This document shows, in pieces, positions 11,144 through 22,800 of a stretch of 64,000 nt of DNA (the stretch's first letter is position 1; the number at the start of each line of letters is the position of its first letter). A program made the position numbers and the translations under genes. Below the pieces are notes generated by a model. That model was not told where the DNA came from, did no database searches, and worked only from the letters and a program-made list of their open reading frames with translations. This stretch comes from Lamellibrachia satsuma (taxonomy: Eukaryota; Annelida; Polychaeta; Sabellida; Siboglinidae). The stretch is from positions 1,734,501-1,798,500 of the forward strand of contig BSQZ01000080.1 of the NCBI GenBank assembly GCA_033239005.1, read 5' to 3'.

Positions 11144-12543
11144 TCAATCTTCAGCTGTCTGAAGCCCGACAGTCAAAACTTGCCCACTACGCGCTTCTTC
11201 TAAACAATTCAAAATGTACAAACACATAATATTAAGCACTAGTAACTATTAAGCTGCTGCATATGCCAGTGCATTCTATCTAAATCATTTTGTTTGGTGT
11301 ACAGCATAAAATCATGACATTATGCCAATATCATGGAACATATTAGTTACAATCATTCTTTGTTATATACTCAACACAAGATTTATAAAACATCATCGGC
11401 ATAAACCTTTTTTACACATCAGCATTCGACAATCTACGCAATTAACCTGGTTGCACTCAATCTTGACTGAGGACTTATTCAAAGCTTTCATTAAAATAAA
11501 CAGCACAAAATAAAAACGCTAACTAATAAACACGTTAACACGACACTCTCTGTCACACAGATTACTAAATGACAACTAAATCATTTGTGCTTCTGGCAAG
11601 TTTCTTAGTCCATAACATCAATATGCTGCCTTTGAGAACGCCGGTAGCGGCACAAGTCTACAAGGATTACATGAAACATGGGACAGTGGGTGTGACCCCC
11701 GGGTAAAGAATCAGTGCCAATCAACAACATGATACGTGTGATTATTATGATGAACCTCTGTGACTACAGATATCTTCAAGATATTCAACAGTGTGCATCA
11801 ATTTAACATATAAAACACAATGTTGTCATCAAAACATCATCATTCAAATAATACATTTCACCGTGATCACCCACAATGACAACTAGTATGCATTCTGTAC
11901 CTGCTTTGTTCCAACTATATATACTAATTACTATATACACAGATATCTACAATAGCCATGCTAACTTTTATAACCCAGCTATACAGGTGTTTTGTGCATG
12001 TTTTCTTGTTACCATTTTGAAAGACCCATCAAGGTGATTATGTAGGTTTATGTAGGCAAAACTGTTATCTTTTGCCACCAAATTTCTTGTATATCTACAA
12101 TATATTGACTTCACCATAGAGTAGCAATTACATTACAATTCCCACAAAAATCAATTCTTTGCCAGCCAAAATCACTTCAATTTGATTGGAGCTTACGGTG
12201 AAACAGTTGTCAGTCACAGTGATAGTTGGGTGATGGGAATGGATCTATCAGTCATCTGGAATTGGACAACTTTTTTTATAGAAAGAAAATAAAATGTAGA
12301 CATGGCAAAACAATTTTTGGCATCGAAGGCTTACTTGTTTTGTTCAGTTATATAAGATGTACAGAAACCCCTCTTTCTATCATCAAACAGTAACTTACAC
12401 ACGGTGCTCTAATCCTAACACAATGGCTTTGTTGCTTACAAGACTGACTGATATTAGAATTATGAATATTTTAAAATAACACAATTAATAATATTATGGA
12501 ATATCTGAAAACAGCAGTTACCATCAACTGATAACTATGAACA

Positions 12544-12618
12544 TGATGGGCTCCAACAATACAACATACGATGGGTTCCAACAATGCAACATATGATGGG
12601 CTCCAACAATGCAACATA
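12544..12618. repeat. 25-bp tandem repeat, 3 units
   Basis: Unit contains GATGGGCTCCAACAAT. The second segment has a single unit near 34443. Confidence 0.8.
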
Positions 12619-12677
12619 TCAACAAAAATAACGACCAAGCCATAAGACGTCAAATAAGTTTCGATTTTGGTTAATTT

Positions 12678-12683
12678 TTTATT
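12678..12683 (-). terminator. Candidate ERR-B polyadenylation signal
   Basis: First AATAAA on the minus strand after the ERR-B stop, about 890 nt downstream. An AATAAA at the aligned position (34522-34527) follows ERR-C by about 640 nt; most of the difference is the longer 44-bp array here. Confidence 0.35.
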
Positions 12684-12902
12684 TTACTATTGACACAAAA
12701 CCTCATATAATACAAACTTTTACATACTGTATGATTCTACCACTAACATGTTTGCTTGAATTTTATCATAGAAGAAAAAAACAATTAATACTGTATTCTT
12801 CAAATATGCAATTAGTTAATTTCAGTGAGAGTGTACAATAACTAAGTTTTTTAAAAAAGTTGGACTTACAACGTTTGTCAATTTCAACAATACAAATCGT
12901 AT

Positions 12903-13298
12903 GGAAACTAAAACTGAATACAGCAGTACCATGGGACATAACCTGTGGAAACTAAAACTGAATACAGCAGTACCATGGGACTCAACCTGTGGAAACTAAA
13001 ACTGAATACAGCAGTACCATGGGACACAACCTGTGGAAACTAAAACTGAATACAGCAGTACCATGGGACACAACCTGTGGAAACTAAAACTGAATACAGC
13101 AGTACCATGGGACACAACCTGTGGAAACTAAAACTGAATACAGCAGTACCATGGGACACAACCTGTGGAAACTAAAACTGAATACAGCAGTACCATGGGA
13201 CTCAACCTGTGGAAACTAAAACTGAATACAGCAGTACCATGGGACACAACCTGTGGAAACTAAAACTAAATACAGCAGTACCATAGGACACAACCTGT
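12903..13298. repeat. 44-bp minisatellite, 9 units, probably in the ERR-B 3'UTR
   Basis: Nine units plus a partial one, containing TACAGCAGTACCATGGGAC. ERR-C has three units in the same place (34756-34887). It lies between stop codon and candidate poly(A) signal, so it would be transcribed as 3'UTR. Confidence 0.9.
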
Positions 13299-13569
13299 GG
13301 AAATATAACCAAGTGGGGAGCACGTTAACTGCTAACAAGACTATATAACAGTTCTCCAACAGCATTATTACAGTCACGACTCTGTGGTGCTAGTGACGTA
13401 TCAATCACACATAAATGACAAAGATGAGCAATCCCAGCATGCACCTCCGCACACTCCACCGACTAAACGTGAATGTGTGAATTTCCTAATATTAAATCTG
13501 CAAGCAGTTGACGATCCAACGTTGACCACACACTTCCACATTGCTACACTAGGTGGCGCTGGAGCTGTG

Positions 13570-13817
13570 TTATGAGCGGGCATACTCCAGCATTTCGCTC
13601 AACAGTTTGTGAAGTGGAACGCTATCACTCTTCTTCACTTGGAACCAGTATTCCTTTGCGAGGATCTTCACTTGCATGAGAAGAGGCAAGGCGAGGAGAA
13701 GGTTCCCCGAACGACGTTGACTCGCTGCGACACCATGGGCACGCTCGTACTCAATCAACGCGTCGTGTATGCGATCCTGCAGCTCCTGCACACGCTCTGT
13801 GTTCTCTACGTTCATAT
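13570..13817 (-). CDS. ERR: ERR-B coding exon 6: LBD helices 9-12 and stop
   Basis: 248 nt including TAA at 13570-13572, acceptor CTTGTTTCAG. It encodes [38 protein letters not shown] and the AF-2 helix region [13 protein letters not shown]. About 97% identical to the ERR-C last exon. Confidence 0.93.
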
Positions 13818-16800
13818 CTGAAACAAGCAACATTTTTGTAACCGACAGTCCTCAAAAGTTACTAAGTCAATCATAGCCCACTGTCACAGTGCCTGGCTAT
13901 CAGCATTGTTGGCAATTCATTTGTATTTCGTGAAAGTAGAGGTGAAATTGTGATCTGTCCCCCTACAAGAAACAAACTGCAGTGAAAGTACTTTCCCTGT
14001 GTGGATCGTGACTAGGCTAATACAACATCACGCTAAACACTCCATGCAACATAAAGATGGAATTATTCTATGAATAATTTACCAAATTAATAATAAACAA
14101 CTTTCCAAATATCCTGCCTTGTAACAAATAGGCATTTACATGAAATGACAGTAAACCAGAGCCCTATCTGTGAAACACACAACATCAATAAACAAATATT
14201 TGACTAGTGTATGTTTAACATTTTAGAAAATTGCATTGTATCATTCGACTTGTCCCTGGTTTACATTGTGGGTTTGACACATCATTGACAATTTGCAACC
14301 TTACTGTTTCGCATAGTATGCCACACAAGGTTATCCAAGCATGCGTACCAGGATTAAGTACAAGTATGGCCTTCATCAACACATATTCCTCCTTGGTGAT
14401 CTTCAATAGTGAGAGTTTCCTCGCGAGCTGGCGTGATGCCGCATCATACGCAAGCGGCAAACCCATTTTGATGGCATCCTCCTCAGAACACTTGAAGTCA
14501 TCGGCGAAGACAAGAATTCCCTGGTAGGGGGAGGAGTGATACACGAGGTTGAAGCACTGGATGTCAAGCCACGTACTTTGTAGGAGCACCATTTGATCCG
14601 ACAGTGACAGGCTGAGGAACCCTGCAGGCAAACACACAGATTTAATATACAGAAAGACGAACAGTGTCAGACTGAGGAACCCGGCAGGCAAACACATAGG
14701 TTTAACATACAGAAAGACAAACAGTGTCAGACTGAGGAACCCGGCAGGCAAACACATAGGTTTAACATACAGAAAGACAAACAGTGACAGGCTGAGGAAC
14801 CCTGCAGGCAAACACATAGGTTTAATATACAGAAAGACAAACAGTGACAGGCTGAGGAACCCTGCAGGCAAACACACAGGTTTAATATACAGAAAGACAA
14901 ACAGTGACAGGCTGAGGAACCCTGCAGGCAAACACATAGGTTTAATATACAGAAAGACAAACAGTGACAGGCTGAGGAACCCTGCAGGCAAACACACAGG
15001 TTTAATATACAGAAAGACAAACAGTGACAGGCTGATGAACCCTGCAGGCTAACACATAGGTTTAATATACAGAAAGACAAACAGTGACAGGCTGATGAAC
15101 CCTGCAGGCAAACACATAGGTTTAATATACAGAAAGCCAAACAGTGACAGGTTGAGGAACCCTGCAGGCAAACACACAGGTTTAATATACAGAAAGACAA
15201 ACAGTGACAGGCTGATGAACCCTGCAGGCAAACACACAGGTTTAATATACAGAAAGACAAACAGTGACAGGCTGAGGAACCCTGCAGGCAAACACACAGG
15301 TTTAATATACAGAAAGACAAACAGTGTCAGACTGAGGAACCCTGCAGGCAAACACAGAGGTTTAATATACAGAAAGACAAACAGTGTCAGACTGAGGAAC
15401 CCTGCAGGCAAACACACAGGTTTAATATACAGAAAGACAAACAGTGTCAGACTGAGGAACCCTGCAGGCAAACACATAGGTTTAATATACAGAAAGACAA
15501 ACAGTGACATATTGAGGAACCCTGCAGGCAAACACACAGGTTTAATATACAGAAAGACAAACAGTGACAGACTGAGGAACCCTGCAGGCAAACACATAGG
15601 TTTAATATACAGAAAGACAAACATTGACAGACTGAGGAACCCTGCAGGCAAACACATAGGTTTAATATACAGAAAGACAAACAGTGACAGACTGAGGAAC
15701 CCTGCAGGCAAACACATAGGTTTAATATACAGACAGACCAATATGCTCCATTAGACCATATAAAGACATTCCCAGTTTCTATTCAGAGCATGCAATAAAA
15801 ATAGATACACAGGCAAACACAGATTTAATATAGAGTTATAAACTGCATTGAAGCACAAGATACTATACAACAAAATGTATCTCTTGTTGTCATAAAACTG
15901 CTTTTAATCAACATTCTTATACTTTAGAAAGTAATAATTTACACTTACTTAAAAAAAAATGTTTAAGAAATATGTTTCTACCAGTCTACTGCGGATCTTG
16001 TTCACACATTGATGACCTATGTTGTGACGCAGATTCTAGTGGAATAATCTGGTTGTTGATGGTGGGTATGTGGTATCCCTTTTCTCTTGTGCCAGTTTTG
16101 TTCTCTGGCCATGACCTTGGTGTTGTTCATGGACACTGAATGTCCTGTGGCCAGGCAGTGGTCTGTAGGTTTATCTAGGTTCGTATGTTCCTTGAACCTC
16201 TGGCTGAGTGTTCATTTAGTCTCACTAATGTATGTGTGTCTGCTGTTGTTGTCACATGTGATGTGGTAGATAGTCTCACACTGGTGTTCTTTCAGTGTCT
16301 TATCTTTTTGGTGAACTACTGCAGAACGAAGGGTGTTTGAGGGCTTATCGTGCAGGTGCACATTGTGTGACTTGAAGACTCGTCCAAGTTGTTCTGATAG
16401 CCCTGCTACATATGGTAGTCCCAACATGGGTCGGTTTGTGTTCGTTGTTTTAGAACTATTATTGTTTGTGGCTGGTAGTTTCTCACTGTGAGGGGGAATC
16501 TCAAGGGCCATCTCCGGGTAGTCGTTGGCTCTCAGGGCGTTATGGACATGTGCAAGCTCTGCTTTTCTGTCTTCAGCGGTGGTGACATATTGCTGTGCCC
16601 TGTTCATGAGTGTGTGCACAACTGATCTTTTGTGCATTAAGGGGTGATGTAATTTGAAGTTGAGGTATTGGAAATGTTTTTACTGGCGCCTTCAAATCTG
16701 ATGTTATAGTTTAGAGCACATTCAGCAGGTGGAGCCACTGTCAGCTCCTATGCGCTATCGTAACCTAGAGTTGTAGTGAATACACCTTTTAGGCATATCA

Positions 16801-19800
16801 CGGCTAGAAAATGGACGCTGCAAACACTATTGTCTGCCGGTTGATTAACTCTATTGTGACTTGTTACAATGTGAGCAGGGTTCAACAAACTGACTTAGGT
16901 AATAGTGTGCAAAGTACATCTATATTTATTCTCATTAAAAATAAAATACCCCATTTAAAGTAAAATTGAAGTAAAATAACTTTTGGGAAGATGGTTGTAC
17001 TGAACTTTTTTGTATTTACTGTAAGTAAATGCACGACTTATGTAATCATATACAAAGTACAATGCTATCACGACTTCACATCAAGAGGTTTCCATGCCAA
17101 TACAGTAACAGTATGTTAACCCTGACTACTTGGCTTCACTTGCGTAATACATGTGTGCACTGGTGCATATAGGTCATGATTACACTGGTGTAATATATGT
17201 GTGCACTGGTGCATATAGGTCATGTGGCTGTCTTCAAAATATGACAAGGATATGGCCCCCTCTGAGAGCAAACAAGACTAGCAGATCAAACCATTCACAC
17301 ATGGGAGGCCATAAAAAAGAAGTTATTTAAGAGGATACAAGCAAGAGAACAAAATAACTGCCTCTGACTTTTACAGGCCAGTAACCGCCAGCTCTAGGGA
17401 GGTGGGAGGAGACTTAGTTGACATTGAGAGGTCTTAGCAACTGTCTTCTCTGGCACATTAATGATTAATAGCTGATAACTGTTGAAAAAACACTGTCATA
17501 TTCTCTGTTGTAGTTAATCAGTTTTTCTACAATAACCAGAGAATGTAAGTCAAATGTCTTTGACATCCAGGGAACTGTCTGCTTCTGGAAGACCTGTTTA
17601 CTCAAACATCAACTCAATGTCACTGGGAGGAACTCAGCCATGCTGCAATTACTACACAAATGTTATTTATTCACATAATGCCATATCTGTATATGGCCAG
17701 ATACTAATTTATGCAGCTGAAGGAAATGTGAAATAGGGCAGTGGAAACAATTGCCCAGGTTTTGAACCCCAGCCAGGTGGTTTACTATGGCAGTACTACA
17801 TCCACCATAAATGTGTCATGTCCAAAATTAAGCTAATGGTGACACAACACAAAATGTCAAGACTACCTCAAACAAGATTGACAGGGTATACAATGTCACA
17901 TCCCAACCAAGTTAAGGGCAACATGACACACATGTCACATCCAAATGAGCCCTGGGCGACACGCCCAAATCAAGCCCAGTACTTGATAAATGTCCCAAGC
18001 TCAACAATACAGCAGTCTTATTTTTCACATGTGACGGGGTTCCTACTTTATGACCCATAAAACTCTTATTTATGTTGTTTGACCCAGAGTGTTTGGCTTG
18101 TAGATTGTAACTTTCTTTGACAAACTGGATTGAGACACGCTGACAGGCTAGGTCACCTAAATGTGTCCCAAACCACAAATCATTGCTACAACAAAAGTGA
18201 ATGGCTTGCAAATGAATCAGAGGCGAACCCACACAACAGCAAGTTGTGTGTAAGTCTTGCAGGCTTAAATATATTGTGAGAATGTCAACGCAGAGATATT
18301 TGCAACAACAGCGCAGCAGCAATACCAATTATTTTAACCAAACATGCAAGTTATTGAATACCACAACCATGCACTGAGAGAATGTCTTTGTCTCAACTAT
18401 GCACAAAGAGCAGGAAAAATCAATTGAAGCACAATTTGTACATTTACATTAGTCTACACAGAACCTAACTGGAACTGGATAATGACTGCACAGCTGGTCT
18501 ACTTGGCACCACAAAACAAACCACACAACTTCAATGACAAACCAATTATATGTGGCCCCATAGTGGTCAGACTGACCTAAGTGACCTTCAAACAACCTTA
18601 AGGCTTTGGGTCAAAGGATTGTCCACAAACATCATAATGTTTCTTGTCCACTTTGAAACTATTTCCTCTTACTTCATTTAAACTGTGTTAAAGCTAGAAC
18701 ATTAATTAACATAAAGTTCCTTGTGACCCATGAGAGGATATAAAAATACTGTAAATTTATATCTAGAAATATTTACAAACACTCATGTAGATAAAACGTA
18801 GCCCAAACGAATGACACCACCAAAAGGACCATCACAAAAGTGACAATACTGGCAAGCCACTTAGCTAGGAAAAGTTAAGGAGAGGAAACCACAATGTTGA
18901 ACAAGCAGTCATAAGACAGTGCACAAAACAGATCGGTTGAACAGACACCAACCTGGAACTTGTTTAGCCCAGCCTATCGTTGCTACAAGTTCTCTGTCAG
19001 CCAGATCTGACAGGGTCGCCGTCAGTTTGTATTCGTCATCTGGCAATGACGCATCGGGCATCGCGTACACCTTCTCTGGTTCGATACTTAGCAGAGCCGC
19101 CAAAATCTTATTATCTGCAACATACGTGAAGAAAGATCAGTAACTTATTCAGAGATAACAAGATCACTACATCATCTACTCCACCTTCTTTCCTTGGTTC
19201 AACTAGCTTTCATTATGACGTTACCTTTATTCCCATGATAAAAAATATCATAGTAAATACAGATAGATGATGCCATGACGCAACGCAAAATACTTTAAAT
19301 TCAAATGATAGTGCCAACAAGGCTACATGGATATCTGGATATAGCAACAAGCAAATACACAAATAATAAAAACAGTGCAGGCAGATATAAGTCAATGATA
19401 TTGACCAAAGTGGATGATATCAGCTTACAACAATACCAATTTGAAAAAAAACACAAACTAGATGGGCATATTTGTTTTACGGTGGATAGTATTTCCATTT
19501 TGATCAAGTTGGTGTCACAACAAATGTCTGCATCATAAAAAGACCATATGATGATCATTGATTTTCGCAAAAAGAAAACACCCATCCACCCCCTTGTCAT
19601 TGACAGTACTGAAGTCTTACAAGCCGACTCTGTCAAATTTTTGGGTTTGACTATTTCTAAAGATCTTTCCTGGTGTAATAACATGATTGACATCATTAAA
19701 AAAGCACAAAAACGCATGTACTTCCTTAGACACCTCAAACGATTCGGCTTATCTCAAGCAATATTAACACGTTTCTACCGCACAGTTATTGAAAGTGTCT

Positions 19801-22800
19801 TGTCATTTTCTATCACTGTCTGGTTTGGTCGCGCCAGACAAGATGAAATTAATTAAATTGAATCAGTCGTCAAGTACGCCTCTAAACTAATCGGGTTAAA
19901 TATGCCGTCCATCAGTTCTCTTTATCTATCTCGCAGTTTGCGCAAATCCAAGCGCATTGTACAAGACGAATATCATCCAGCCAACCATCTCTTTGAACTC
20001 CTTCCCTCCGGTAAGCGCTACCGTAGCATAAAGACTAAAACGACGCGATTTAACAATAGTTTCTATCCTCAAGCGCCGAGATTTTTAAACGGAGAGCCAT
20101 CATAAATGTCTTGCCTTTGGTAGGTAGTTGCAATGTCGCCTTTTTAATTTTTTATTTATTTATTTTTTTAATCTTTAAAATTTTTCAATTTTTAATCTTG
20201 CAACCTATTATATTACTCTCGCTTGTTTTCAACTGTTTTTAGTATTACGATTGTGATATGTAATGTTTAGATCCGTGTATGATTGGGTGCATGAGTGTAT
20301 GTTTGTGCTAACGCCACAACACTACAAATTCCTTGTACTTGCTACTTGGTAATAAAACGTATCTTATCTTATTTTAAATACAACAATCAATTAAGCTACA
20401 CTAAGAAAAGTCATACCATAAAACATTGGTGGCATCAACACACTTGCATAATCAGTATATACTTGAACATCTAACCTACATGACGTTGCAAAATTTCATC
20501 CACAAATGCACAGGTATGCATTTAACAGGACATATAGCTAGCTTACCAAACTTACCTGCTACTTTCATTACCAAATCCCCTAGAGTGCTGCTCTATACAA
20601 CAACTGGTGCATGCAGCCACACAGAAATGTAGCTGATATGTACTTAGTATTTACACACTCTGTGTATTTATTTTTGTTTCACAAGTGTTTTCCTCCAATG
20701 TCATAATAGTTGCTTCTCTTCACTGCACAACACAATCCCTCTGAAAATGTTTTGATACTGTCTAGAGTTTTCCCAGTCTAACACCAACAATCTTTTATAA
20801 TGAAGACAAAGTTCACCAGCTCGTGCCTGATGAACGGCACATACCTTTCTCAGCCAGACAACTGTTACGTGATTAAGTCACAAAGTTCAAGTCCATGGTA
20901 CACAGAGTGCAGCGTCAACACACTACATCTGACACCCTATAGCAGTACGGCCAACTATGCCTTTTGTACACAGTGCAACAAATTTGAAATAGAATAATTT
21001 TGAATTTAACAAATGCAAATACTTTTAATAGCAGTGTATTTCAGAATTATCTGTGTCTCACAATGCGACATTCCTGCAGTAGTTGCTGTTTACTTTTTAC
21101 AATATTTTTTTAATTTTTATTATTATATAATATATGTTTGACCTTTCTAAGTTTTGCTCAAAAGAGCCCTACATCTAATGGCATCAGCCGACAGGGGCAC
21201 CCCTCGAGTGAGTACTAAAGCAACCAGGAAACCCTGAGCACAACTGCTCATGAGGAGCCGGGAGCGGTGAATACAAGAGCCGGGAGCAGTCTAAGCGAGC
21301 AGGCCCTGCCACCTACCTGTCTTAGACTGCTGTGCGTCTGGACGGGAGGTTTAGTTGTAAACTCACCCCCGTCCACGACGCCCCGTGGTGTGGGCGCGGG
21401 AACAACGTTGAGGTGCAGGTAGGCCGTCACTAGAACAACCACAACAAGAGGCTGCGGACTCCTGCACCTCTTGGCTCACCGAGAGGATCCTCGGCCACTT
21501 CCCTGCAATGCAACAAGGCTGTCGGGCAACAAAACAAACACCAGCAATATCACATATTGCTGCTTCATAGCACCGAGGGCAATAGACATAGACAGGATCA
21601 TCTGCCAAACAGTGGACATTTCTCCCCCCCAAGACTATCAAATTACTTAGAACTATTGGTTGCACAGGCTGCATGTGCAGCTGCCTTCTCATCGCCATTT
21701 CTAAGCTACATTCCAGTTAGAAAATAACAACTTTTAATACAGATACTAACTTTTTATTGTCATATGAATATGTTTTTACATCTTATTGCATATAGAATTT
21801 CTCAAAAGCTAGTAGTGATATAGTTATTAGTTGCTTAGAAAGAACACACAATTCTCCAGTTCGTCATGAGAGGGTCACAACTGCAGCCATGTTGTACTTG
21901 TTGGGAAGCCAGCAGGATAGAGATATTATGGGGTTCAGTTGTTATACGACAGAGCTTACTTTGTATGCGAGGCTGCATCGTGTCTCTGGATGTGTTCTTC
22001 ACACCAATGGGCATTATGAGCTGTTTGGGACTGCGCAAATACATGGACCGACCACCACGCTTGCGGTCCTGCCGTACACCTGCCAACAACAGACATTGTT
22101 GATTCATCATCAAGACTTCTTAGTTTGTACAAATTATAAGTGCAATTAAATTGATACATAAAAACATAAAAAATGTATATACGTATCTCACATTTTCTCA
22201 AATTAATGCGTAAGATATTTGACATGTTTCTTCACATATCCTTACAAATATATGGACTTTTGTCTGAACTATTATAATTATTTTCATCAAATGATAGACA
22301 CAATTTGGCAGAATTGTTTTGTTGGAATTTAGTGTTTCCAATATATGTGTATATCAGGGTATGTCATTCTGTGTCAAATCAACCAACTTTCAGGAAATTT
22401 CAAAAGCTGATGTCTCAGAATTGGCTTAAATTTTAACCAATGAATAAGTAGCAATACCTTCACTTCGGCAAAAGAACTAAGTATTTACAAGCAAATTATG
22501 TCTGTAACATCCTATAATGTGAACAGGTAGTAAACGCCCAAAAACACACCCATTATTTTTTATATGTTTTCAGGTGCTTCTAACTTAAGGTAGCTGGGGT
22601 GGCTATTATATGCTTGTCTTGAATTGAGTAGTTTCAATAGAAGTTTTTAAGATAAATTAATTTCTTCACAGATTGTAGTTGAACTATATAATATTCCAGA
22701 TTAATAAAATCTTGAATTGTTCATTTATTTGGCTATGTTACAAGATTAAAAAAAATACAAATGTGAAAAAAAATCGTTTTGAGAAAATCCTCAAAGAAAT

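Larger units (their letters stand above)
8713..12677. other. Intergenic DNA between ERR-A promoter and ERR-B 3' end
   Basis: Aligns along its length with 30.5-34.5 kb. It contains small tandem repeats and a near-identical block (9962-10219). No gene is recognised; the short open frames are in AT-rich DNA without motifs. Confidence 0.55.
15740..18952 (-). other. ERR-B intron 4, distal part
   Basis: Non-coding apart from the Penelope remnant at 15990-16640 and a two-copy repeat near 17145-17225. A TGACCTTCA motif at about 18591, equal to TGAAGGTCA on the minus strand, matches the ERR element TNAAGGTCA; one site in 3 kb is not significant by itself. Confidence 0.6.

Noticed and set aside
14215..14997. 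260-codon minus-strand frame with a hydrophobic 20-residue repeat, as a separate membrane protein gene
   Set aside because: It is ERR-B exon 5 read through into the 60-bp splice-site minisatellite and the downstream intron; the repeat is tandem intron/exon-border DNA. Frames at 14727-15320, 15049-15741 and 15095-15754 are further shadows.
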